Part shown: positions 52,814 to 60,526 of the stretch, piece by piece
Numbering within the stretch: position 1 is the stretch's first letter
Layout: the number at the start of each line of letters is the position of its first letter
Assembly (NCBI RefSeq): GCF_947495665.1
Contig: NZ_CANLZV010000001.1
Span: 1 to 64,000, forward strand
Direction of reading: 5' to 3'
Source: an uncultured Sunxiuqinia sp.
Lineage (GTDB): Bacteria; Bacteroidota; Bacteroidia; Bacteroidales; Prolixibacteraceae
DNA: 64,000 nt
Notes under the pieces: generated by a model
Seen by the model: the letters and a program-made list of their open reading frames with translations, nothing else
Told to the model about the DNA's origin: nothing
Database searches by the model: none
Translations under genes and position numbers: made by a program

Positions 52814-54619
52814 TTAGAACGGCCAGATGATGGGGATAAGAATAATTGACATAATGAAAGCGACAATGTTTAAGGGGAGTCCAACTTTGGTGTAGTCCCC
52901 AAACTTATAGTTTCCTAAGCCCTGAACCAGTAAATTGGTTTGGTAGCCAATTGGTGACGAAAAGCTTGCTGAAGCAGCAATACAGATGGCAATGAAAAAG
53001 GGTTTGGGATCGACCCCAAGTTGATTGGCCGCTGAAAAGGCAATCGGAAATACAAGTGCCGCCGCTGCGTTGTTTGTAATTATTTCGGTGAAAACAGTGG
53101 TGATCAGGTAAATGGTGATTAAAACCCCTAAAGGGCCAAACGATTTGGAAAAGTTGATGGCAGTATTGGCAATGGCATCGGCTGCTCCGGAGTTCTGAAG
53201 GGCCTTGCTTACACCAAACGCGCAGGCAATGGTTATCAGTACGTCCCACGAAATGGCTTTGGTGTATTTTCGGTTGGGCAGCACATTGATCCAGGCCATC
53301 AGAACGGCTACAATCGCTGCAAAGTAAAACATGTCCAGCCGATTGCCTCCAACTTCAGGGAGGTAGCGGCCTACTGTTGCCCCAACAATCATGAACAAAA
53401 CAAGCAAGATGGCCAGCAAGCGTTGCCCTTTGTATCGGGGAGGAGGGATTTCGCCAATAAACGAGGTCAGGTAGAATCCGGTAGATTCTCCCCAGTTTTT
53501 AATGAAATTTTCGTTGGTTAACAGCACCAGGCTGTCGCCGGCTTTCATGCGGAAGGAGCCAACATTGGTTGAAATTGTTTCGCCATTGCGATATACGGCC
53601 AGCACTTCGGCCTGGTAGTGGTTTAAAAAGTCAAATTCATCCACGGTTTGATTAATACCAGGGAAGCGGGGAGCAATAACTGCTTCAATCTGTTTGATGT
53701 CGGTACTCTTGTAAAATTTCCCAAATCCTTTTAGTGCCTTGAATTCCAGTTTTCGCTGAGGAATCAGGTTTTCTAAGACTTCCGATTTTACCGCAATTAC
53801 AAGCTTGTCGTCTTGTTGCAGCACGAACTTTCCTTTGCGGGTGTCCAGCGTTTCTTTGCCGCGTTGAATGGAGTGGATAATAATGTTTTTCAGTTGGTGG
53901 CTGCGCCCGTTGGTGATTTCTTCACCCACCAGCGAACTGTTGGACGGAAGCGTAGCATCCAGAAAATATTCTTTGTAGTCCAGGCTGTCGCGTTTGTTGT
54001 TGTCTTTTTTCCCGGGAAGCAAACGGTGTCCCACAAAGGAAAGGTAGAAAAAACCAGCTAAGGCAATCCAGATTCCAACTTTTCCCAGCTCAAACATAAA
54101 TAGACCATCAAATCCATTCTCCAGCATTAAACCATGCACGACCAGGTTAGTCGATGTTCCAATCAAAGTACACATGCCTCCGAGGATGGTTGCATAAGAA
54201 AGTGGAATCAAGAATTTCTGAGGTGAGAGATTCATCTTTTCAGCCCAGTTTTTGATCATTGGTGCGAAAATGATGACAACAGGTGTATTGTTTAAAAAAG
54301 CTGAAATAAATGATACTGGAACCAGAATTTTAGCGAGGGTGACTGGCATTTTACCGCGGCGTTTGGGAAGAAAGGCCCGTGCAACAATGTTTAGCGCTCC
54401 GGTTTGGCGAACCCCCTCGCTGACCAAAAACAAAACGGCTACCGTAAGCATCCCTTTGTTTGAAAAGCCGGCCAGACTTTCAGTGGAGGAAACAACCCCT
54501 GCTGCCATTAGTACTACCAGTGCAGAAAAAACCAACAAACCGGGGCGCATCCAGTCGTTGATGAGTGCTATTATCATTAAGACAATAACAGCAATAACAA
54601 AGTAACCTTCAAAAGTCAT
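52814..54619 (-). CDS. SLC13-family sulfate permease with RCK_C (TrkA-C) domains
   Basis: The 601-residue protein has about 11 membrane helices in two groups (1-190 and 400-600). Between them lie two TrkA-C domains at about 210-290 and 305-390 (LDATLPSNSSLVGEEI; EAVIAPRFPGINQTVDEF). The motifs FLNNTPVVIIFAPM near 108 and TNNAAAALVFPIAF near 520 are typical of SLC13/CitT-type sodium:anion symporters. Placed before cysD and cysN, it is most likely the sulfate importer of the pathway. TACATTTG at 54657-54650 (minus strand) with TTTC 18 bases upstream resembles the operon promoter. Confidence 0.88.
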   Translation of the reverse strand: MTFEGYFVIAVIVLMIIALINDWMRPGLLVFSALVVLMAAGVVSSTESLAGFSNKGMLTVAVLFLVSEGVRQTGALNIVARAFLPKRRGKMPVTLAKILVPVSFISAFLNNTPVVIIFAPMIKNWAEKMNLSPQKFLIPLSYATILGGMCTLIGTSTNLVVHGLMLENGFDGLFMFELGKVGIWIALAGFFYLSFVGHRLLPGKKDNNKRDSLDYKEYFLDATLPSNSSLVGEEITNGRSHQLKNIIIHSIQRGKETLDTRKGKFVLQQDDKLVIAVKSEVLENLIPQRKLEFKALKGFGKFYKSTDIKQIEAVIAPRFPGINQTVDEFDFLNHYQAEVLAVYRNGETISTNVGSFRMKAGDSLVLLTNENFIKNWGESTGFYLTSFIGEIPPPRYKGQRLLAILLVLFMIVGATVGRYLPEVGGNRLDMFYFAAIVAVLMAWINVLPNRKYTKAISWDVLITIACAFGVSKALQNSGAADAIANTAINFSKSFGPLGVLITIYLITTVFTEIITNNAAAALVFPIAFSAANQLGVDPKPFFIAICIAASASFSSPIGYQTNLLVQGLGNYKFGDYTKVGLPLNIVAFIMSIILIPIIWPF

Positions 54620-54793
54620 TTACAGGGATTTTTTCAAACAAATGTAAGTTTATTTACTAAATCTCCTATGGAGTGAAATACTTATTCAGAGAGGAAGCAT
54701 TTTTTTTGAAATTTTTATTGTCGTCTAAGTTTCTCATACCCTTTGGTTTGTTTTTGGAGGGTGCTTTTTTTTGAAAAAATAATGAGAAAATGT

Positions 54794-54824
54794 TTTGCAT
54801 TTTAGGTTCAAAAGCATACTTTTG
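54794..54824 (+). promoter_or_regulatory. Promoter of tRNA-Lys: TTTG - 19 nt - TACTTTTG
   Basis: TTTG at 54794-54797 and TACTTTTG at 54817-54824 are both perfect matches to the Bacteroidota sigma-ABfr consensus with 19-base spacing. The tRNA starts 36 bases downstream of the -7 element. Confidence 0.8.
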
Positions 54825-54859
54825 CAACGCCTTTAAAACAAAAAGGCACTACACATGAT

Positions 54860-54935
54860 GACTCAGTAGCTCAGCTGGTAGAGCACATCCCTTTTAAGGA
54901 TGGGGTCCTGGGTTCGAACCCCAGCTGAGTCACCA
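54860..54935 (+). tRNA. tRNA-Lys, anticodon TTT
   Basis: The acceptor stem GACTCAG/CTGAGTC, the D arm AGCTCAGCTGGTAGAGC, the anticodon loop CTTTTAA (anticodon TTT at 54893-54895) and the T arm GGGTTCGAACCCC all fit. The CCA end is encoded in the DNA. A promoter lies upstream and a terminator just downstream, so it is a single-gene transcript. Confidence 0.97.
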
Positions 54936-54948
54936 AGTAAGACAGAAG

Positions 54949-54987
54949 GCCTTGCAAGTAAATAACTTGTGAGGCTTTTGTTTTTTT
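54949..54987 (+). terminator. Intrinsic terminator of tRNA-Lys
   Basis: GCCTTGCAAGT pairs with ACTTGTGAGGC (two G-T pairs) around a short loop, followed by TTTTGTTTTTTT. Confidence 0.8.
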
Positions 54988-55263
54988 AGTGCTGTCTCAA
55001 TTTCATGGGTAATTCATAAATGGCTTTGGTGAAATCGAGTCTCTAAATTCTTCCCTGTATTATTCGTAATTAATTTTTAGCTTATAATAAAGTCTTTTTT
55101 TTGGGACTTCATGATGGTGGAAGTGTTTTTGGTTGTAAAATCAGTTTGGTTAAAATGGAGAGTTTTTGGAGTGGAGTCAGGAGGGGTTCTGGTTCGCAAA
55201 ATAGCTTTTGTTTGGTGTTGGTGGAGTTTCGGGTTGACTGATTGTGTTAATTGATGTGGCGGG
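54988..55263. other. Intergenic region between the two tRNA genes
   Basis: The sequence is G/T-rich on the + strand. A 92-codon minus-strand frame at 55077-55355 overlaps the tRNA-His gene and has no domain, so I reject it. Nothing else is recognised. Confidence 0.4.
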
Positions 55264-55310
55264 TAGAAAAGAAAAAACCCAAACAATTGACATTCAATTA
55301 TTTGGGTTTT
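55264..55310 (-). terminator. Intrinsic terminator of tRNA-His
   Basis: A 17-base-pair stem (arms 55274-55290 and 55294-55310, one G-U pair on the minus strand) with a three-base loop is followed on the minus strand by TTTTTTCTTTTC. It starts only a few bases from the tRNA 3' end. Confidence 0.85.
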
Positions 55311-55315
55311 AGATG

Positions 55316-55389
55316 GGTGGATGATGGGATTTGAACCCACGACCCCTGGAACCACAATCCAGTGCTCTAACCAACTGAGCTACAACCAC
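55316..55389 (-). tRNA. tRNA-His, anticodon GTG
   Basis: Read on the minus strand, the acceptor stem is GTGGTTG with CATCCAC (one T-T mismatch), the D arm AGCTCAGTTGGTTAGAGC, the anticodon loop TTGTGGT (anticodon GTG) and the T arm GGGTTCAAATCCC. G-1 at 55390 and discriminator C73 give the G-1:C73 pair that defines histidine tRNA. The 3' CCA is not encoded (the DNA reads C-A-T after C73). Confidence 0.95.
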
Positions 55390-55433
55390 CATGTTTCGAT
55401 GCTTTAGACATCGTTGCTATTCGTTAGCGGGTG

Positions 55434-55466
55434 CAAATATAGCATTTTTATTTCTCCTGAAACAAA
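55434..55466 (-). promoter_or_regulatory. Promoter of tRNA-His: TTTG - 21 nt - TATATTTG
   Basis: On the minus strand TTTG at 55466-55463 and TATATTTG at 55441-55434 match the phylum consensus with 21-base spacing. The tRNA begins about 44 bases downstream. Confidence 0.75.
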
Positions 55467-55769
55467 AAAGCGATTTTTTTGAGCAAAAAAATGCTCTTTT
55501 TTTTCCTTCCTGAAGTAATCAGCAATGATGTGTCAGGGATGGGGAAGAAGGAGGTTTGATCGAAGGTCTTGGTAAACAATTGCTTATTTGTTTTTCTGTT
55601 TTCAGGCGAATGTTTTCTGCATTTTTATTCGACTTTTTGGATTCAGTTCGAAAATGTGAAAAATTACTAGGTGCGAACGAAAACGGATGGAAAATAGGCT
55701 GCGATTACCAGGCATGTTACCCCTTTTTCGATTCTTTTGTTCTGCCTGAAGTTGAAGAAACAGCTAAAC
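55467..55769. other. Intergenic region, nothing recognised
   Basis: About 300 bases upstream of the tRNA-His promoter (minus strand) and beyond the terminator of the YeeE-rhodanese gene. A 74-codon frame at 55556-55780 on the + strand is uncharged in function and ends inside the terminator, so I do not call it. No repeat or RNA gene is visible. Confidence 0.35.
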
Positions 55770-55801
55770 AAAAAAGGTGAATCAATTGATTCACCTTTTT
55801 T
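55770..55801. terminator. Bidirectional terminator
   Basis: AAAAAAGGTGAATC and GATTCACCTTTTTT form a perfect stem with an AATT loop. T runs occur on both strands, so it ends the YeeE-rhodanese transcript from the right and could stop reads from the left. Confidence 0.8.
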
Positions 55802-55860
55802 GTTTGTACTAAACCGAGGTCTTCGGTTTCCTGTAAGCGTATAAAGATAGGTTCTTGTCT

Positions 55861-57057
55861 TTAGCATCCGCCTTTGGCAGCCACTGTTTTTATCTCTACC
55901 GGTTTGTTGAGGTTGCTCATGGCTTCGACCAGCTTATCCATGTCCTGCGCCAGTTTTTTCCTGTATTGATAAGTATTTGTGACTTCTTTGGAGGCATTAG
56001 CCTGCGGAGGCGTCAGGTTGGTGTAAAGCTTTCTGAAATTCTCTGGCGAATCCTTCAATAGAAAATTGCTTGACCGTCCGGCGTAGTTCGATAATAAATA
56101 CGCCTTTTTGGCGAGGCTGTCGGTGTCGGCATAGAAATAATTGGATTTAATGCGCTGCTGAAAAATCTTTTGCCATTTCCGATCCATAATTTCCTCTGCC
56201 GGAATGTTGATGGCCAGTGGAAGGTGATAGGCTTCGAACTCTGCGGGCGATCGGACGTCGATAATATTGATCTGGTGAAAATTATTCGCGATTTCAAAAG
56301 CCAGCTGATCTGAAGTTACTTCATTAAACACATAAGAAGCATGACGTTTGGGTGAGCTTACCCGCTGTTCAACAATCTCTTCCTTGGAGGGAGTGAACCC
56401 GACAATGCCAATCAGGAAAAATCCGAGAACCCCGGCAAGCGCATAGTTGATTCGTTTTTTGGGGGTAACTTCGGTTGGGCGCCGGGTAACTTTGTTTTCA
56501 ATCAGGTGTGTCAGGTAGAAGGCGGCAAGCGCCACGGCGGTAAGCAGCAAGGCAAAAAACGGTTTTGACAAGCCTAGTTCTTCGTTGATGAGTAAAGGTC
56601 CCCAGTTTTCGGCCAGGTAAATGTTTTCAAACAAAGGGAAGCTTTCGGCAAAAGCCACAATGCCGAGGGCCGAGCCAAATACAAAGGCTACACCGTCCAG
56701 TTTGCCAATGGCGGCCGCGCAAATGCTGGTTCCGGGGCAAAAGCCGCCAATTATAAATCCAAGGCCCATGATGGCACCACCCAATAAGGCAGACCATAGG
56801 AAGGTCGGGTTGATGTAGATCAGGCTCAGGTCGAGTATGCCCCAGTGCGCGAAAAGAATTACGCCGATCATGGCTGTAACTCCAGCCGTGAAAAAGACTT
56901 TCAAAACGGTGAAATCATAACCGTAGAAAAGTCCTGCCAGTTTCTTGGTGGATGAAAAACCCGCTTGTTCCAAAACAAAACCAAAGCCGATGCCTGCAAG
57001 TAAGGCGATCATCAAGTTAAATTCGTTGCTGATAAGATAAGGTACTAGTGGTCCCAT
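55861..57057 (-). CDS. YeeE/YedE family membrane protein fused to a Cys-less rhodanese domain, C-terminal GGC
   Basis: The 398-residue protein has six or so membrane helices at 1-175, with the conserved GGFCPGTSICAAAIGKLDG motif near 104-121 of YeeE/YedE thiosulfate transporters, then a linker and membrane helix near 210-225, then a rhodanese-like domain at about 245-345 (INIIDVRSPAEFEAYHLPLAIN). The catalytic Cys loop, usually with C-x-x-G, reads YFYADTDS, so the rhodanese is not catalytic. The protein ends K-G-G-C398. It follows the second YeeE gene, cytochrome b and octaheme cytochrome genes on the same strand. A sulfur-handling role is inferred. Confidence 0.83.
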   Translation of the reverse strand: MGPLVPYLISNEFNLMIALLAGIGFGFVLEQAGFSSTKKLAGLFYGYDFTVLKVFFTAGVTAMIGVILFAHWGILDLSLIYINPTFLWSALLGGAIMGLGFIIGGFCPGTSICAAAIGKLDGVAFVFGSALGIVAFAESFPLFENIYLAENWGPLLINEELGLSKPFFALLLTAVALAAFYLTHLIENKVTRRPTEVTPKKRINYALAGVLGFFLIGIVGFTPSKEEIVEQRVSSPKRHASYVFNEVTSDQLAFEIANNFHQINIIDVRSPAEFEAYHLPLAINIPAEEIMDRKWQKIFQQRIKSNYFYADTDSLAKKAYLLSNYAGRSSNFLLKDSPENFRKLYTNLTPPQANASKEVTNTYQYRKKLAQDMDKLVEAMSNLNKPVEIKTVAAKGGC

Positions 57058-57098
57058 AATCTATGAATAATTGGTTTTCTGAATGATTGAATTAAAGG

Positions 57099-57614
57099 CT
57101 AGAGCCAGAGTTTGCGGAAAAAATAGGCGAAAAAGTAACCGGTTCCGAAAATGGCCAGCATGGTGATGATGCCTCCCAGTGACATGACACCCATGCCACT
57201 CAAGGCTGCCCCGCTGGTGCATCCTCGTCCCAATTGAGAGCCCAGCCCAAACAAAAAGCCACCAATGATTGCCGCAACAATTCGGGTGCGGTTCGTGATT
57301 CTTGGTCCACGCTCAAGTTTTAAACCCATGCGGTTGCTGATGACTCCCGAAAGGAAGGCCCCGATAAGTACGCCGACGATTTCAAAGAACAGCCAGTCTT
57401 TCAATGGTCCTCCAGGATGAGTTTCAGCGTAGTTGGCCAGGTAGGGCGTATTGGCCGTGTGAGTTGGCGCAACATCTGAGATGAGTGTGAGAACAACACT
57501 TTTTACACCGCCGCTGGCTCCCAGTCCACGACCGGTAATGTAAATAGTAGTTAGCAGAACCAGCCCCAGAAGGAAGCCGGCAAGGTAAGGATTCATGTAT
57601 GGTTTGGCTTTCAT
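57099..57614 (-). CDS. Half-size YeeE/YedE family membrane protein
   Basis: From ATG 57614 the protein is 171 residues with about four membrane helices and the motif SQLGRGCTSGAALSGMGVMS near 120-139, which is the conserved cysteine region of YeeE/YedE. A start at 57641 would add nine residues and overlap the cytochrome b gene by 23 bases; I prefer 57614, leaving a four-base gap. The neighbouring YeeE-rhodanese gene also carries half of the usual domain, so the two probably assemble into a full transporter. Substrate is likely thiosulfate or another sulfur compound. Confidence 0.83.
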   Translation of the reverse strand: MKAKPYMNPYLAGFLLGLVLLTTIYITGRGLGASGGVKSVVLTLISDVAPTHTANTPYLANYAETHPGGPLKDWLFFEIVGVLIGAFLSGVISNRMGLKLERGPRITNRTRIVAAIIGGFLFGLGSQLGRGCTSGAALSGMGVMSLGGIITMLAIFGTGYFFAYFFRKLWL

Positions 57615-57618
57615 TGTA

Positions 57619-58257
57619 TTAAATTGTTTTAGGTGATTCATTCGTTGTTTCGGAATCTTCCAAATCTTCGTAGCCGGTTAGCATGGCTTTGATGTTAGAG
57701 GTAGGGGTTTCGCCGGTTGTTGTCATGTAAACATGAACAATCAGAAAAACCATTAGCAGAATTGCTCCCAGAGTATGCCAAAACGCAATACTTTCCAACG
57801 GGTACTCTTCAACAACCACCAGGTTATTCTGGTCGATGGTTTTGTAAAGCATGTAGAAGACGCCGGAAATAATTGTCATTGGAATCAAAATAACTTTGAA
57901 ACTGAGGTAGACGATGCGCTGCAAAGGGTTTAGCTTGCTGAGTTCCGTTTTGGTTGTTGGGTGTTTTTCGCCTTTAAAAATTCCCGACAGGTAATAGAGA
58001 ATTTGTTCTTTGAGCTTTTGGGTGGTTGGAATGTATTGCTTCCATTCGCCAGTGGTGATGTGCCAGAAGATGGCAAACACAATCAGGCCGATGAGCATCC
58101 ACGAGGCTGCCCGGTGGAATTGGACTGCTTTTTCAAATCCAAAGATTTCAAATGTTCCGTGCACTTCAAAACCGGTTAGGGCCAGAAACATGATCAGCGA
58201 GGCTTGTGTCCAGTGCCAGAAGCGTTCAAACCCTTTATAAATATATATTTTTCGCAT
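57619..58257 (-). CDS. Cytochrome b/b561-like membrane subunit
   Basis: The 212-residue protein has four membrane helices. Histidines at H15 (FERFWHWTQASLIMF), H48 (AVQFHRAASWMLIG), H66 (FAIFWHITTG), H171 (IAFWHTLGAILLM) and H180 (VHVYMTTTGETPTS) can hold two b hemes, as in NapC-free cytochrome b subunits of formate dehydrogenase, hydrogenase and thiosulfate reductase. It probably passes electrons between quinones and the octaheme cytochrome encoded just upstream. The last residues are hydrophilic and overlap nothing important. Confidence 0.85.
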   Translation of the reverse strand: MRKIYIYKGFERFWHWTQASLIMFLALTGFEVHGTFEIFGFEKAVQFHRAASWMLIGLIVFAIFWHITTGEWKQYIPTTQKLKEQILYYLSGIFKGEKHPTTKTELSKLNPLQRIVYLSFKVILIPMTIISGVFYMLYKTIDQNNLVVVEEYPLESIAFWHTLGAILLMVFLIVHVYMTTTGETPTSNIKAMLTGYEDLEDSETTNESPKTI

Positions 58258-58301
58258 AGCTTGATAAGTTAATTGTAAAATGAACGTATAACTGTGTTGG
58301 C

Positions 58302-59912
58302 TTAATCGGTTATGTCGGGTTTGTCATAATCAATGACCTGTTTTTCGTAGTTGTTCTTTATGATGTTCGTCAGTATTCGCATCAATCCATGACCAATGAC
58401 TGCGATCAGGGCCAGCACGATCAGCCATGTCCCTGCCGTATCAAGTGTTTTGTTTCGGTCACGTCCGGGCATGTAAAAGCCTGTAAGTTCGGCCAGCCTT
58501 CCGTTGCGGGAGTGGCATTCCACGCAGCTCAGTGCCTGTTCTTTTGGAGCTACCATGTGGTTGACTGGCCAGTACATTTCGGTTTCCACAAAGCCATAGT
58601 CGCCACTAAAAGGTAAGCCTACGTCGTGCATTCCGGCAGCGGCAGCTTTTTCCCAGTCAAAATCTTTCCAAAAAGCACTGTCGCCTTGGTTGGCTGCGTA
58701 GAGTTTGGGTTGAATTAGTCGTTTGTATTTTTTATCGAAGATTTGGTCACCCACATGAATTTTTACCGGGATAATTTTTGCGTTTTTGTCGTTGTAGGAG
58801 CCATTCAGGGTGTTGATTTGTAGCGGCAGTGTTGTGATACTGTCGCCCAAGTGGTATTGGTCAGCTGTTCCGTTGAACCAAACGTAGTCGGGCTTGACAT
58901 TTTTCTCCCATTTAAATGATCCTTTAATAGAGAGGTACCGGTGATTGCCAATGGAGTCTTCTTCGGAGTAGGGTTGACCATCTTTAAGTTTGCCGGCTTC
59001 CGACCATTTCCAGGCCATTTTGGTCGCATTAACTTTGGCGTACTCCGGAATATGGCAGGTCTGGCACGACACTTTTGATCCATGCCGGTTGAGCACGTGG
59101 CTGAAGTGCGGGGTGCTGGTGTGGCATTGCTCGCAGGTGGCCCGGTCGGTATTGCTTGTTGATACAGAATAGAGTTTTCCTTTGATTTGGTGGTTTTCGG
59201 CAGTGTGGCAGTCCACGCAGCTCATGTTCATGCCGTTTACTGCCATGTGAACGTCCACTTCGCGAGTGGTTGACAGTTGAGCCACTTCGAGATCGCCGTG
59301 TTTTACATTGTTGCCACCACCACTGAAGAAGTGACAGGAGCCACAATTGTTTCGTTCCGGAATACCTACGGACTGGGCTACTTTTTCGAGGTTAACCGTT
59401 CGGTCGGGATAACCTGCCATGGAGGAACCTTTTTTGTATTCCTCGCTGTTGTCGTGGCAAACCATACAGTCCACATTCAGGGCATTGTTGTAGTCGAAGT
59501 GATTATCATTCATGCCAAAGCCAATGTGGCAGGCAGCACAGGCTTGTTGGTTGGAGTTGGAGCCGATGCAGAAATTATTAAGGACGGTGTTTTTCCCGGA
59601 TGCCGAAATACCCCGCCCTTCAACATACGAAAGGCGCTCCCAGTTCCAGTGTGAGGAGTTCATAATTTCTTTGTGGGTTTCCGTATGGCATGAAATACAG
59701 GCCTCGGTTACTTCCTGTGGTGTGTTGAACTTTTTCTGCAAGGCCGGAAGTTTGCTGTGGTCAACAGAAGGCGTTGGCTTGATGGCATATTCCTGCTTTA
59801 ACGTTTCCAGTTTTAGGTTGTACGATGGTTGTTTGTGAAGTACATTAACCAGAACAAGAGCAGTGATGACTGCCAGGATGATAAAAAGTATGTTTTTATA
59901 CATGACTTTCAT
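58302..59912 (-). CDS. Octaheme c-type cytochrome, tetrathionate reductase family
   Basis: The 536-residue protein has eight CXXCH heme motifs at 72-76, 125-129, 149-153, 190-194, 232-236, 260-264, 283-287 and 463-467. A signal anchor lies at about 7-25 and a second membrane helix at about 493-513, which tethers the C-terminus. Number and spacing fit the octaheme tetrathionate reductase (OTR) family of Shewanella. OTR also reduces nitrite and hydroxylamine in vitro, so the true substrate is uncertain. The downstream cytochrome b and YeeE genes point to a sulfur compound. It opens the four-gene operon. Confidence 0.88.
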   Translation of the reverse strand: MKVMYKNILFIILAVITALVLVNVLHKQPSYNLKLETLKQEYAIKPTPSVDHSKLPALQKKFNTPQEVTEACISCHTETHKEIMNSSHWNWERLSYVEGRGISASGKNTVLNNFCIGSNSNQQACAACHIGFGMNDNHFDYNNALNVDCMVCHDNSEEYKKGSSMAGYPDRTVNLEKVAQSVGIPERNNCGSCHFFSGGGNNVKHGDLEVAQLSTTREVDVHMAVNGMNMSCVDCHTAENHQIKGKLYSVSTSNTDRATCEQCHTSTPHFSHVLNRHGSKVSCQTCHIPEYAKVNATKMAWKWSEAGKLKDGQPYSEEDSIGNHRYLSIKGSFKWEKNVKPDYVWFNGTADQYHLGDSITTLPLQINTLNGSYNDKNAKIIPVKIHVGDQIFDKKYKRLIQPKLYAANQGDSAFWKDFDWEKAAAAGMHDVGLPFSGDYGFVETEMYWPVNHMVAPKEQALSCVECHSRNGRLAELTGFYMPGRDRNKTLDTAGTWLIVLALIAVIGHGLMRILTNIIKNNYEKQVIDYDKPDITD

Positions 59913-60526
59913 GAGCGTAAGGTTTAATGTGAGTCAAATTCGTTGAACTAATGTTCTTTCCTTACATGCAAATATATCGATATTTACAAATTAAGCTATT
60001 GATATGTGTTGGTTTGTAGATGTTTGGGGCTTTTGAGTTCGATTTTGACTTGGCGTTTGCTTTCTTTTATTCTGATATTTAGTGAATTGTGACGTAATTT
60101 GTAATCGCTCTAAATTATAAGTTTACTTTCTGTTAATGAGTTGTTTCGCATCGTTTTATCTTTAATTTTAAGTTTGTTTCGCTGAGTTTTAAGCTGTTTT
60201 TTTTCGTGTCTGAATAAAGCATTGCAGTGATCAGTAAGGAGGTCAGCTTCGTTACTTTGCTGGTTTTGTTTTATGTGTATCTTGAAGCCCCGTTTCAGCA
60301 ATTAAATTGAATTTTTGAAAATGGTAGTTTTGTGGGTTGTTGGCCAGCCTGGTTCTGAGTTGGCATACGATCTGGTTGGAAAGGGATTTTGGGGTGAAGT
60401 CAGCATGGTCGGGGAGGAGTGCAAGCGGTAGCCGTTTGTTGACTTTGTCCTTAACTATTAATACGTATGTTTACAAAGCGCGCAGAGGAATGCCGTTGAC
60501 TTATTGCGGCTTAAAGCGATGAATAC
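59913..60526. other. Intergenic region upstream of the octaheme operon
   Basis: The 614 bases hold TATATTTG at 59976-59969 (minus strand), a good -7 element for the octaheme operon. An inverted repeat AAATAT-ATCG-ATATTT overlaps it at about 59970-59985 and might be an operator. A minus-strand frame of 63 codons at 60110-60301 has no support. A -33 box is not clear. Confidence 0.4.

Noticed and set aside
55077-55355. 92-codon minus-strand frame
   Set aside because: It overlaps the tRNA-His gene and its terminator and encodes no recognisable domain.
60110-60301. 63-codon minus-strand frame upstream of the octaheme operon
   Set aside because: No motif, no ribosome-binding site, low-complexity Lys/Asn composition.
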